Part shown: one piece after another, positions 26,081-33,810 of the stretch
Position numbering within the stretch: position 1 is the first letter of the stretch
How the letters are laid out: every line of letters begins with the position of its first letter
NCBI GenBank assembly: GCA_947491985.1
Contig: CANLLR010000001.1
Span: 99,514 to 163,513, forward strand
Direction of reading: 5' to 3'
Origin: Flavobacteriaceae bacterium
GTDB taxonomy: Bacteria; Bacteroidota; Bacteroidia; Flavobacteriales; Flavobacteriaceae
Length of the DNA: 64,000 nt
The notes under the pieces: model-generated
The model's input: the letters and a program-made list of their open reading frames with translations, nothing else
Databases searched by the model: none
What the model was told of the DNA's origin: nothing
Position numbers and translations under genes: made by a program

Positions 26081-26139
26081 TCACTATGCGGTTGGCAGAT
26101 ATTACCAATACTTATAACTGAACACTGAACGCTTTTTTA

Positions 26140-26147
26140 TATATTTG
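26140..26147 (+). promoter_or_regulatory. -7 promoter box for yicC-gmk-nadD
   Basis: TATATTTG, exact TAnnTTTG, predicted start near 26154, 14 bases before the yicC ATG. Confidence 0.5.
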
Positions 26148-26167
26148 AAGTCAATTAAAACAACAGC

Positions 26168-27028
26168 ATGATACAATCAATGACGGGTTTTGGAAAAGCC
26201 TCTTTGCAATTACCTACCAAAAAAATTACCGTAGAATTAAAATCGTTAAATAGTAAAGGTTTGGATTTAAATACGCGAATGCCTTCTGTTTTTAGAGAAA
26301 TGGAATTGGGTTTGCGCAACCAATTGTCGCAACGCTTGGAACGCGGAAAAATCGATTTTTCATTGTATGTAGAAATAACAGGCGAAGAAACCTCTTCTAA
26401 AATCAATGTGCCTATTGTAAAAGGCTACATCAACCAAATGAAAGCGGTGATTCCGAATGCTGATGACACCGAATTGATGAAAATGGCTGTCAGAATGCCC
26501 GACGCCTTAAAAACAGAACGCGACGAAATTGACGAAAACGAGTGGAAGCAAATCCAAACTGTAATTGATCAAGCCGTCGAAAATATCGCACAATTTCGCA
26601 AAGACGAAGGCGTTTCTTTAGAAAAAGAATTCCTACATCGTATTGCTAATATTATGACTTTAATGAACAGTGCGGTGGCGTATGATGCAGAACGTGTTGA
26701 AACAGTAAAAACTCGTTTACGAACCGCTTTAGAAGAACTCAAAGCCAATGTAGATGAAAACCGTTTTGAACAAGAATTGATTTTTTATCTTGAAAAATAC
26801 GACATAACCGAAGAGAAAGTTCGGTTGGAAAATCACCTTAATTATTTTATTGAAACCCTTGCCGGAACCGAAGCTAACGGAAGAAAATTGGGCTTTATCA
26901 CCCAAGAAATGGGAAGAGAAATCAATACCATGGGCTCCAAATCAAACCACACCGAAATGCAAAAATTGGTCGTGATGATGAAAGATGAATTGGAGAAAAT
27001 TAAGGAGCAAGTATTAAACGTATTATAA
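26168..27028 (+). CDS. YicC/YloC family endoribonuclease-like protein
   Basis: A 286-residue protein with the YicC N-terminal domain (MIQSMTGFGKASLQLP, EIKSLNSKGLD-like VELKSLNSKGLDLNTRMP) and the DUF1732 C-terminal domain (EANGRKLGFITQEMGREINT, then NTMGSKSNHTEMQKLVV). The family is linked to RNA processing and stress tolerance in E. coli. It is the first gene before gmk and nadD, the common order in Bacteroidota. Confidence 0.93.
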   Translation: MIQSMTGFGKASLQLPTKKITVELKSLNSKGLDLNTRMPSVFREMELGLRNQLSQRLERGKIDFSLYVEITGEETSSKINVPIVKGYINQMKAVIPNADDTELMKMAVRMPDALKTERDEIDENEWKQIQTVIDQAVENIAQFRKDEGVSLEKEFLHRIANIMTLMNSAVAYDAERVETVKTRLRTALEELKANVDENRFEQELIFYLEKYDITEEKVRLENHLNYFIETLAGTEANGRKLGFITQEMGREINTMGSKSNHTEMQKLVVMMKDELEKIKEQVLNVL

Positions 27029-27119
27029 ACGCTATAAGCCTTAAGCTCTAGGCTTTACGTAAAAGTTAAATATAATTTAAAAGCTTAAAGCATACTGCCT
27101 AAAGCTTAAAGGAAACATA
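27029..27119. repeat. inverted short-word spacer (word CTTAAAGC)
   Basis: Between yicC and gmk. The left part has TATAAGCCTTAAGC and CTAGGCTTTACG; the right part has AAAAGCTTAAAGC and GCCTAAAGCTTAAAGG, which is the inverse of the left word set. An AT-rich middle separates them. Confidence 0.45.
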
Positions 27120-27701
27120 ATGAACAAAGGAAAATTACTAGTCTTCTCAGCGCCATCGGGCTCCGGAAAAACAACAATCGTTCGCTATTTATTAGCACAA
27201 GCCGATTTGAATTTGGAGTTCTCCATTTCTGCCGCAACGCGTGAACCTCGTGGCGAAGAAGTAGATGGAAAAGACTATTACTTCATATCGACAGCTGATT
27301 TCAAAAAACACATCAAAGCCGAAGATTTTATCGAATGGGAAGAGGTATACCGAGATAATTTTTATGGTACGTTGAAAAGCGAAGTGGAACGCATTTGGGC
27401 CCAAGGAAAAAACGTGATTTTCGACATTGATGTTTCGGGAGGCTTGCGTATTAAGCATAAATTTCCACAAGAAACATTGGCCGTTTTTGTAAAACCACCA
27501 AGTGTAGATGAACTTAAACGCCGTCTTAAAGAACGCTCGACAGAAAGTGATGAAAAAATAAACATGCGTATTGCAAAAGCCCACGTCGAACTCGCAACAG
27601 CACCACAATTTGATACTATTATTAAAAATTATGATTTGGATGTGGCAAAAGCCGAAGCGTATGAGTTGGTAAAAAATTTCGTAAACTTAGACACTAATTA
27701 A
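27120..27701 (+). CDS. gmk: guanylate kinase
   Basis: Phosphorylates GMP to GDP with ATP. The 193-residue length is usual. Walker A near the N-terminus (FSAPSGSGKTT), GMP-binding SAATREPRGEEVDGKDYYF and FIEWEEVYRDNFYGT, and VIFDIDVSGGLRIK (Walker-B-like) are all present. It sits between yicC and nadD, same strand. Confidence 0.97.
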   Translation: MNKGKLLVFSAPSGSGKTTIVRYLLAQADLNLEFSISAATREPRGEEVDGKDYYFISTADFKKHIKAEDFIEWEEVYRDNFYGTLKSEVERIWAQGKNVIFDIDVSGGLRIKHKFPQETLAVFVKPPSVDELKRRLKERSTESDEKINMRIAKAHVELATAPQFDTIIKNYDLDVAKAEAYELVKNFVNLDTN

Positions 27702-27725
27702 CTCAGGCACTCAGGCACTAAAAAA

Positions 27726-28307
27726 ATGAAAATCGGACTCTATTTCGGAACCTTCAATCCCATTCACATTGGGCACCTCATTATTGCCAACCACTTGGCC
27801 GAACATACCGATTTAGATCAGGTTTGGATGGTCGTTACGCCACACAATCCGCTCAAACAAAAAAACACACTGTTAGACGACCGAAATCGATTACACATGG
27901 TGCGATTGGCTACCGAAAATTATCCAAAAATTAAAGCATCTGATATCGAATTTCATTTGTCACAGCCTAATTTTACTGTAAACACCTTAGCGCATTTGAA
28001 AGACAAATTTCCACAACACGAATTTTCGCTAATTATGGGTGAAGACAATTTGAATTCGCTTCACAAATGGAAAAATTACGATTATATTCTAGAAAATTAT
28101 GACATTTATATCTATCCTCGCATTACTTCTGAAGTAACAAAGAGCGATTTAAAAAACCACGCTCGTTTCCACAAAATTGACGCACCCATTGTCGAAATCT
28201 CATCGACATTTATCCGCGAAAGCATCCAAAACAAAAAAAATGTGCGACCGCTATTACCTGAAACTGTATGGGAAGAAATAGATTATAATAATTATTACCG
28301 AAAATAG
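27726..28307 (+). CDS. nadD: nicotinate-nucleotide adenylyltransferase
   Basis: Adenylates nicotinate mononucleotide in NAD synthesis. The 193-residue protein starts MKIGLYFGTFNPIHIGHLII, with the T/HxGH nucleotidyltransferase motif (HIGH at residues 15-18), NPLKQKNTLLDDRNRLHMVRLA, and the closing ISSTFIRE (the ISTXXR motif). Last gene of the yicC-gmk-nadD unit; the 24-base gap after gmk contains CAGGCACT twice. Confidence 0.96.
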   Translation: MKIGLYFGTFNPIHIGHLIIANHLAEHTDLDQVWMVVTPHNPLKQKNTLLDDRNRLHMVRLATENYPKIKASDIEFHLSQPNFTVNTLAHLKDKFPQHEFSLIMGEDNLNSLHKWKNYDYILENYDIYIYPRITSEVTKSDLKNHARFHKIDAPIVEISSTFIRESIQNKKNVRPLLPETVWEEIDYNNYYRK

Positions 28308-28326
28308 GCAACGTATAAAAACATCA

Positions 28327-28360
28327 AAAGGCGTTCAAAATCTACTTTTGAACGCCTTTC
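28327..28360. terminator. hairpin after nadD
   Basis: AAAAGGCGTTCAAAA / TTTTGAACGCCTTT, 14-bp inverted repeat with a TCTAC loop. The T tail is weak on the plus strand and better on the minus strand (TTTTGATGTTTTT), so it may end a minus-strand transcript as well as nadD mRNA. Confidence 0.65.
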
Positions 28361-28513
28361 TCAAAACCCTAAACAAATTTTAACTAACTCTTGTATGAAA
28401 CTAATCTAACAAATTTCATATATATACAACGACCATTTTCCAGTGTTATTGTGTTGATTTTCATAAAAATAAGTTAAAATTAAATTCGCTGTTTTATAAT
28501 AAATTTTATTCGA

Positions 28514-28655
28514 AGCCTCATCCCGCATTTCACTCCAAGATTATTTTGTAAAAATCATTTTTCTAAAGCCCAAAAAGAGCTTCTTGGGGCGCTTTTTTAG
28601 GCTTAGAAAAAATAAAAATTTTACTTCATAATGCTTTCCGTTACAGTCGGGGCTA
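28514..28655 (-). repeat. dispersed hairpin element, copy D (long form)
   Basis: Read on the minus strand it begins TAGCCCCGACTGTAACGGAA, continues AGCATTATGAAG, has a hairpin with arms TTTTTCTAAGCCTAAAAA and TTTTTGGGCTTTAGAAAAA around AGCGCCCCAAGAAGCT, and ends CTTGGAGTGAAATGCGGGAT. Start box and loop edges match copies A and E while the stem differs. Flanking genes are on the plus strand, so it is again antisense to them. Confidence 0.7.
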
Positions 28656-28677
28656 TTGCATAACCCATTAAAAAGAC

Positions 28678-28685
28678 TATTTTTG
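28678..28685 (+). promoter_or_regulatory. -7 promoter box for gpsA
   Basis: TATTTTTG, exact TAnnTTTG, predicted start about 28692, 14 bases before the ATG. Confidence 0.5.
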
Positions 28686-28705
28686 ATTCTTCAAACAAAA
28701 CGATA

Positions 28706-29701
28706 ATGAACAAGTATCCAAAATTTGCAGTAATTGGCGGCGGAAGTTGGGCTACAGCCATTGCAAAAATGTTGTGCGTAAACCTCGACGAAATTGCTTG
28801 GTACATGCGAAACCAGTCGGCAATCGACCATATCAAAACTCAAAAACACAACCCAAATTACCTCAGCTCGGTCGAATTTGATACTTCAAAACTTAAATTA
28901 ACATCCGACATTAACGAAGCCGTTACGTATGCTGATTATATTATTTTCGCCATTCCGTCTGCGTTTTTAAGCACCGAATTAGAAAAACTAACTGTCAGCT
29001 TACAAGACAAAATTATCTTCTCTGCGATTAAAGGAATTGTTCCTGAAACTTTTTTAATTGTTGGCGAACATTTTAATAAAAAATTCGACATCCCTTTCGA
29101 AAATATCGGTGTCATCACCGGACCTTGTCACGCTGAAGAAGTCGCGCTCGAACGCCTTTCGTATTTGACAATTGCTTGCGGCGATTCGGCAAAAGCTAAA
29201 GTTGTAGCTAAAGTATTGGCTGGAAATTACATCAAAACCAAAATTTCTGACGACATCATCGGAACCGAATATGCTGCCATGTTGAAAAACATTTACGCCA
29301 TCGCAGCTGGAATTGCACACGGTTTAGGTTATGGCGATAACTTTCAATCGGTGATCATGAGTAATGCCATTCGTGAAATGAAGAAATTCATTCGAAAAGT
29401 GCACAGGATGAAACGAAACATCAATAACTCGGCTTATTTAGGTGATTTATTAGTAACTGGTTATTCTGTGTTTTCAAGAAATAGAATGTTTGGCAACATG
29501 ATTGGAAAAGGCTACACCGTAAAAAGCGCCATGATGGAAATGAGTATGGTTGCCGAAGGCTATTATGCGGTTAAAAGTGCTTACAAACTCAACCAAGAAT
29601 ACAAAGCTAAAACTCCGATTATTGATGCGGTGTACGAAATTTTGTATGAAGGAAAAGATGCGAAAAGCACCTTTAAAAAATTGACTGAGAAATTGGATTA
29701 A
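28706..29701 (+). CDS. gpsA: NAD(P)H-dependent glycerol-3-phosphate dehydrogenase
   Basis: Reduces dihydroxyacetone phosphate to sn-glycerol-3-phosphate for phospholipid synthesis. 331 residues: N-terminal Rossmann motif FAVIGGGSWATAIAKML, IIFAIPSAFLSTELEKL, VITGPCHAEEVALERLSYLTIA, the catalytic Lys region AAMLKNIYAIAAGIAHGLGYGDN, and MFGNMIGKGYTVKSAMMEMSMVAEGYYAV. It has its own promoter. Confidence 0.96.
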   Translation: MNKYPKFAVIGGGSWATAIAKMLCVNLDEIAWYMRNQSAIDHIKTQKHNPNYLSSVEFDTSKLKLTSDINEAVTYADYIIFAIPSAFLSTELEKLTVSLQDKIIFSAIKGIVPETFLIVGEHFNKKFDIPFENIGVITGPCHAEEVALERLSYLTIACGDSAKAKVVAKVLAGNYIKTKISDDIIGTEYAAMLKNIYAIAAGIAHGLGYGDNFQSVIMSNAIREMKKFIRKVHRMKRNINNSAYLGDLLVTGYSVFSRNRMFGNMIGKGYTVKSAMMEMSMVAEGYYAVKSAYKLNQEYKAKTPIIDAVYEILYEGKDAKSTFKKLTEKLD

Positions 29702-29791
29702 TTGCTATAGAAAATAGAGAAAAGAACAAAGAAAATAGACTCCGTATCGATTATAAGAATCTATTTTCTATACTCTTTGTTATGTATTCTT
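29702..29791. repeat. inverted short-word spacer (word AGAAAATAGA)
   Basis: Left arm (29706-29740) repeats AGAAAATAGA, AGAAAAGAA, AGAAAATAGA; right arm (29759-29790) has TCTATTTTCTATACTC and onward, the inverse. It lies between the convergent gpsA and the hypothetical gene at 29792. Confidence 0.55.
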
Positions 29792-30199
29792 TTAACGAAC
29801 AATCACACCATCCACAAATAAAATAGGTACTTCTTCCACATAATCAGGTGTAATGGATTGTGCTTTGAAGATAAATTTTTTATCATACAAGGTGTTGTCG
29901 ATAAAATACGTAATCATAAACTCGTTGTTCAAGCGCAATACACTATCGTCTAGCAATTCGATTTTTACGACCGAAACCGAAGTCACTTTGACAAAAGCGT
30001 GACGTAACAACGACGTTTTTTTCATTTCGCCATCGAGCACCCCAAACGCTTTGGAAACCACCATTACGCTTTCGAGATCATAGTCGGAATCGTTTACTAA
30101 ATGCACGTACCACACTTTTTGCATGAGCTCGTCGCTCCATTCTTGAACGGCGGCTAGGAATACGTTTTCTACGGTGGGTATCGTGATGTCTGATTTCAT
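29792..30199 (-). CDS. conserved hypothetical protein downstream of pheS
   Basis: A 135-residue protein I do not recognise by function. It has no signal peptide or membrane segment and reads as mixed alpha/beta: SDITIPTVENVFLAAVQEWSDE then VWYVHLVNDSDYDLESVMVVSKAFG and SVVKIELLDDSVLRLNNEFM. It follows pheS on the same strand with a 135-base spacer of inverted GATAATAGA words; this neighbourhood, not the sequence, is the only hint of a role. Confidence 0.75.
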   Translation of the reverse strand: MKSDITIPTVENVFLAAVQEWSDELMQKVWYVHLVNDSDYDLESVMVVSKAFGVLDGEMKKTSLLRHAFVKVTSVSVVKIELLDDSVLRLNNEFMITYFIDNTLYDKKFIFKAQSITPDYVEEVPILFVDGVIVR

Positions 30200-30202
30200 T
30201 TT

Positions 30203-30333
30203 GAGATAATGGACTAAAAGATAATAGATGATAGATAATAGACTAAGAGAAGATAGATACCATCTTGCATTTAAAAAGAGAAATTGATAGTAACAGTGTC
30301 TATTATCTATCTGTCTATCATCTATTATCTCTA
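30203..30333. repeat. inverted short-word spacer (word GATAATAGA)
   Basis: Left arm (30203-30259) carries GATAATAGATGATAGATAAT and GAAGATAGATA; right arm (30297-30333) carries the inverse words TATTATCTATC, TATCATCTATTATCTC. The inverse complement of the right arm closely repeats the left arm. It separates pheS from the hypothetical gene. Confidence 0.65.
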
Positions 30334-30334
30334 A

Positions 30335-31354
30335 TTAAATACTCGACTTAAACTGCTCTAAAAAACGCACATCGTTTTCATAAAACATGCGAATGTCGCC
30401 AATTTGGTACAATAACATCGCAATACGCTCGATACCCATTCCAAAGGCGAATCCGTTGTATTCATCAGGATTGATGCCACAGTTTTTCAAAACATTGGGA
30501 TCAACCATGCCGCAACCCATAATTTCGAGCCAACCGGTTCCTTTGGTGATGCGGTAATCGGTTTCGGTTTTTAAACCCCAATATATATCGACCTCAGCAC
30601 TCGGTTCGGTAAACGGAAAATAACTCGGACGCAGACGTATTTTTGACTTTCCAAACATTTCTTTGGTGAAGTACAACAGTGTTTGCTTCAAATCGGCAAA
30701 CGAAACGTCTTTGTCGATATACAATCCTTCCACTTGATGGAAAATACAATGCGAACGCGACGAAACGGCTTCGTTACGGAATACTCTTCCTGGTGAAATG
30801 GTACGAATTGGCGGCTTGTTATCTTCCATATACCGCACTTGCACCGACGAAGTATGCGTTCGCAGCAATACATCGGGATTGGTTTGGATGAAAAACGTGT
30901 CTTGCATGTCGCGCGCCGGATGGTATTCGGGCAAGTTCAATGCGGTAAAATTATGCCAATCGTCTTCGATTTCGGGACCTTCAGACACATTGAATCCGAT
31001 CGTCGAAAAGATATCGATAATTTGGTTTTTTACTAGTGATATTGGGTGACGAGAACCAATTTGAATCGGCTCACCCGTGCGCGACAAATCGCCGTAAATT
31101 CCTTTTACTTCCTCTTTGCTTTCGAGTTCGTCTTGTATGGTTTTTACGCGTTCTTCGGCAACAGATTTCAGTGTATTTATGACTTGTCCAAAGTCTTTTT
31201 TCTGGTCGTTGGGAATGTTTTTAAACTCGGTAAAAAGCTCTTTCAACAAGCCTTTGCTTCCTAAATACTTGATGCGAAAGGTTTCTAACGCTTCCTTATT
31301 TTTGGTATTGAAGGCTTTAGCTTCTTCGATATGTTCTTTGATCTTGTCTATCAT
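30335..31354 (-). CDS. pheS: phenylalanine--tRNA ligase alpha subunit
   Basis: Alpha chain of the class II heterotetramer. 339 residues with an N-terminal coiled-coil arm (residues about 1-90), motif 2 region LRTHTSSVQVRYMEDNKPPIRTISPGRVFRNEA, FHQVEGLYIDKDVSFADLK, FTEPSAEVDIYWG and motif 3 FAFGMGIERIAML. The beta-subunit gene is not in the window. A TAnnTTTG box is 18 bases upstream. Confidence 0.97.
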   Translation of the reverse strand: MIDKIKEHIEEAKAFNTKNKEALETFRIKYLGSKGLLKELFTEFKNIPNDQKKDFGQVINTLKSVAEERVKTIQDELESKEEVKGIYGDLSRTGEPIQIGSRHPISLVKNQIIDIFSTIGFNVSEGPEIEDDWHNFTALNLPEYHPARDMQDTFFIQTNPDVLLRTHTSSVQVRYMEDNKPPIRTISPGRVFRNEAVSSRSHCIFHQVEGLYIDKDVSFADLKQTLLYFTKEMFGKSKIRLRPSYFPFTEPSAEVDIYWGLKTETDYRITKGTGWLEIMGCGMVDPNVLKNCGINPDEYNGFAFGMGIERIAMLLYQIGDIRMFYENDVRFLEQFKSSI

Positions 31355-31371
31355 GGTCTTTTATAAAGAGG

Positions 31372-31379
31372 CAAATTTA
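31372..31379 (-). promoter_or_regulatory. -7 promoter box for pheS
   Basis: Minus strand TAAATTTG, exact TAnnTTTG; leader of about 11 bases. Confidence 0.55.
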
Positions 31380-31462
31380 GGATTTAACCGCAAAGTTCGC
31401 AAGGTTTTTTATGTGTTTCTCTTAAAAATGCAAGGAACGCAAAGGCTATCTTTATGACTTTG

Positions 31463-31819
31463 TTATTCTATAAGTTGCTTTTCAAGAAAATAATTCACAA
31501 TCGCATCTTTCATCAAAATGGATTGCTCTCCCGCTTTTAAAGGTGGAAGTTCCTCTTTGACTTTATAATGCGGCCAACCGTCTTTGTCGAAAAATTCAAA
31601 TTCATAGTAACCGTAAGGCTCGAGCAAACGACAAATGGCAATATGCATCAAGTTTAACTTTTCGTCTTTTTTGAATAATTGCTGAAATTTTCCGAGTTCT
31701 TGCACGCCGATTAAATAAATAATAGCGTCCAAATCGAGGACTTCTCCGTCGGCAAATTGATTCGAAAGTAGGGTTACGACTTTGTCCCAGCGTTCTTTAA
31801 GTTGTATATCTCTTGACAT
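31463..31819 (-). CDS. conserved hypothetical protein
   Basis: A 118-residue protein with no signal peptide, starting MSRDIQLKERWDKVVTLLSNQFADGEVLDLDAIIYLIGVQE and ending in a helical tail (ILMKDAIVNYFLEKQLIE). I do not recognise the family; Flavobacteria often carry it between pheS and cvpA. The ATG at 31819 is used because a -7 box (31881-31888) lies inside the longer open frame. Minus strand, divergent from cvpA. Confidence 0.75.
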   Translation of the reverse strand: MSRDIQLKERWDKVVTLLSNQFADGEVLDLDAIIYLIGVQELGKFQQLFKKDEKLNLMHIAICRLLEPYGYYEFEFFDKDGWPHYKVKEELPPLKAGEQSILMKDAIVNYFLEKQLIE

Positions 31820-31829
31820 TTTTGTTTTT

Positions 31830-31940
31830 AGAAAATAGATGAAAGAGAATAGACTGTTCATCTTGTAATTTAATAATTTGCAAATATACCACATTTAAAG
31901 TCTTTTATCTTTTCTCTATCATCTATTCTCTTTCTTCTCC
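31830..31940. repeat. inverted short-word spacer (word AGAGAATAGA)
   Basis: Left arm (31830-31857) AGAAAATAGATGAAAGAGAA then TAGACTG; right arm (31899-31940) TCTTTTATCTTTTCTCTATC then ATCTATTCTCTTTCTTCTC, the inverse word set. The divergent promoters of the hypothetical gene and cvpA lie within and just after it. Confidence 0.55.
31881..31888 (-). promoter_or_regulatory. -7 promoter box for the hypothetical gene at 31463-31819
   Basis: Minus strand TATATTTG, exact TAnnTTTG, in the middle of the inverted word spacer; leader of about 55 bases. Confidence 0.5.
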
Positions 31941-31948
31941 TATATTTG
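31941..31948 (+). promoter_or_regulatory. -7 promoter box for cvpA
   Basis: TATATTTG, exact TAnnTTTG, predicted start about 31955, 11 bases before the ATG. Confidence 0.5.
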
Positions 31949-31965
31949 CGCTTTATTCTTACGTT

Positions 31966-32457
31966 ATGAGTTTCCTCGACATTGTGTTTTCGATTTTTAT
32001 AGTTTTGGGATTGATTCGTGGTTTACGAAACGGACTTTTTGTGGAGCTGGCTTCGCTAGTTTCGTTTTTTATCGGAATTTACATTGCGGTGAAATTCTCG
32101 TATTTTGTTGGGAATATCATTGGAGACGGGAATTCAAAATCGGTCAAAGTCGTTGCTTTTATAATTACCTTGATTGCGGTTATTGTTGGTATTCACCTGG
32201 TGGCTAAAATGTTATCCGGAATAGCAAGTACGCTGTTTTTGGGTTGGTTGAACAAATTGGGAGGCGCTTTTTTTGCTGTTTTAAAAACGATTTTGTTGCT
32301 CGGAATTGTATTGAGTTTGTTCCGGAAAGTAAATTTTGAAAATATGCTAATTTCAAAAGAAACTCAAGAAAATTCGCTTTTTTTTAATCCAATACTGAAA
32401 ACTACTGAAGTGCTATTACCGGTTTTGACGGAGTGGTTTGAAGACTTGAAGAAATAG
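31966..32457 (+). CDS. cvpA: CvpA family membrane protein
   Basis: A 163-residue inner-membrane protein with four hydrophobic segments. The start is typical of CvpA: SFLDIVFSIFIVLGLIRGLRNGLFVELASLVSFFIGIYIAV; the last membrane segment is near KTILLLGIVLSLF. In E. coli the family is required for colicin V production and envelope stress tolerance; the biochemical role is unknown. Converges with the small secreted protein gene at 32484. Confidence 0.9.
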   Translation: MSFLDIVFSIFIVLGLIRGLRNGLFVELASLVSFFIGIYIAVKFSYFVGNIIGDGNSKSVKVVAFIITLIAVIVGIHLVAKMLSGIASTLFLGWLNKLGGAFFAVLKTILLLGIVLSLFRKVNFENMLISKETQENSLFFNPILKTTEVLLPVLTEWFEDLKK

Positions 32458-32483
32458 ACTTCTCGCTTTATAAAATATAGTCT

Positions 32484-32915
32484 TTATATTTTTAACAGCT
32501 CAATTCGGTTCATCCAAGGGATATCCGACTTTAAAAACTTAAGTCTTGTTTTGATAATTTGATCCGTTTTGTCTCTAGGAGATTTTGTAATAAATCGCGC
32601 CTTGGTATTGGTAAAATCTAAATTGAATTTATCACTACTGTCTTTTTGTTTATCGGAAAAAAATGAAACCACATTGTTTTCAATAGTCCATTTCCCTTTT
32701 CCATATTTATTTACTGTGGGCGGAATTCCAGTTTTAATGTTAGAGTAATAATGAAAGAGAAATGTACCGTCTTGAGACAACGTCAATTTATACTCGAGCA
32801 ATTCATTTTTCCCCTCGGATCCAAGTATAAGTTTGTAATCGCCAACAACTTCTGCTGATTGAGAAAAAGATGTCCAATTGGAAATTAAAATTAAAATTGT
32901 AAAAATTGCTTTCAT
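32484..32915 (-). CDS. small secreted lipocalin-like hypothetical protein
   Basis: 143 residues with a signal peptide MKAIFTILILISNWTSFSQ, then a beta-rich body (VVGDYKLILGSEGKN, YKLTLSQDGTFLFHYYSN, GKGKWTIENNVVSFFSD). The GDYKL start and the strand order resemble a lipocalin-like domain, and it looks related in style to the protein at 56466-56867. It follows the bat operon on the same strand, 52 bases after batE, but a link is not shown. Confidence 0.7.
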   Translation of the reverse strand: MKAIFTILILISNWTSFSQSAEVVGDYKLILGSEGKNELLEYKLTLSQDGTFLFHYYSNIKTGIPPTVNKYGKGKWTIENNVVSFFSDKQKDSSDKFNLDFTNTKARFITKSPRDKTDQIIKTRLKFLKSDIPWMNRIELLKI

Positions 32916-32967
32916 AGGTATGGCTTTACTATTTATTTTCGAAGTGGTTATTCTTGGTTACTACTTC

Positions 32968-33708
32968 TTACAATTCCTTAATACTTTCACTCGCAATCCA
33001 ACCCGTAGTTTCATCGGTGAGTTGTACTTTTTTCCAATTGGCGATGCTTTCTAAAACATACACTTTTGTGCCTTCGTGAAGGACAACGGTTTCCGGACTT
33101 GCGACTTTTGGTTCGCTTTTTAGCGGTGCTGTTTCGGCAAAAATGATGGCTGGTTTTTCATTGGTAAGTCGGTTTTTTTCGAAAATACCTGCAAAAACAC
33201 TAATGGCAATTGCCATTAAAACAAGAAACATCCCTACAAAGAAAATACGCTTTCTAAAAGTCGTTCCCGAAAAATAATACCCTACAAAAAAGGCTAAAAA
33301 TACAAATGCAAATACCACGGTAATCCAAGCCCAAGTGTCGTAATAATAGGTCGAAGTAAAATCGGCAATCCATTTTTTAAATCCCACTTTCGGAATTACT
33401 TTAATCTCATCGATGGCCATCTTTTGAGCAAAATCGAGGTTGGTTTGGATTTCTACATCGTTGGGACTGAGTTGCAACGCCTTTTCATAATTGTAAATGG
33501 CAGGTGCTATTTTATGTAATTTGTAGTAACTATTGGCGAGATTAAAGTACAATTCTGCCGATTGTTTTCCCGAAGCCAAAACGCTTTCGTAACTGGTAAT
33601 GGCTTGTTCGTACTGCTCTTTTTGGTAGGATTGATTTCCTTTTTCGAACGCATTTTGTGCGAATGAAAACTGTGAGAGTAAGATCAGTATGTATATAAAC
33701 TTCTTCAT
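32968..33708 (-). CDS. batE: BatE-like TPR and SH3 protein
   Basis: 246 residues from MKKFIYILILLSQFSFAQ: signal peptide, two TPR units (AFEKGNQSYQKEQYEQAITSY; AELYFNLANSYYKLHKIAPA), then two membrane segments (WAWITVVFAFVFLAFFVGYYF; FFVGMFLVLMAIAISVFAGIF), and a C-terminal SH3-like domain (APLKSEPKVASPETVVLHEGT, ending WKKVQLTDETTGWIASESIKEL). This domain order is BatE of the Bacteroidota aerotolerance operon. Last gene of the moxR-bat cluster; an 88-base palindromic word spacer separates it from batD. Confidence 0.87.
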   Translation of the reverse strand: MKKFIYILILLSQFSFAQNAFEKGNQSYQKEQYEQAITSYESVLASGKQSAELYFNLANSYYKLHKIAPAIYNYEKALQLSPNDVEIQTNLDFAQKMAIDEIKVIPKVGFKKWIADFTSTYYYDTWAWITVVFAFVFLAFFVGYYFSGTTFRKRIFFVGMFLVLMAIAISVFAGIFEKNRLTNEKPAIIFAETAPLKSEPKVASPETVVLHEGTKVYVLESIANWKKVQLTDETTGWIASESIKEL

Positions 33709-33718
33709 ATTTTTTTTT

Positions 33719-33807
33719 GACACGAATTGGACAAATTGTCACTAATTTATTTTCGGAGTTAAATTACACAAAGAAATGCTTCGTGATAATTTGTAAAATT
33801 TGTGTCT
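33719..33807. repeat. inverted short-word spacer (word ACAAATT)
   Basis: Left arm GACACGAATTGGACAAATTG; right arm ATAATTTGTAAAATTTGTGT ending in C, which is the inverse with changes. Located between batD and batE. Confidence 0.45.
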
Positions 33808-33810
33808 TTT

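Larger units (their letters stand above)
28308..28705. other. 398-base gene-free spacer nadD-gpsA
   Basis: Holds, in order, a terminator-like hairpin (28327-28360), about 150 bases of A/T-rich DNA that could encode a short minus-strand transcript (see findings), dispersed element copy D (28514-28655, minus) and the gpsA -7 box (28678-28685). No protein-coding frame of note. Confidence 0.7.

Noticed and set aside
28308..28705. Hidden protein gene in the 398-base nadD-gpsA spacer
   Set aside because: No frame of useful length; the space is filled by a terminator, A/T-rich DNA, element D and the gpsA promoter.
30203..30333. CRISPR-like repeat array
   Set aside because: Units are short words in inverted arms with no constant-length spacers, and no cas genes are present.
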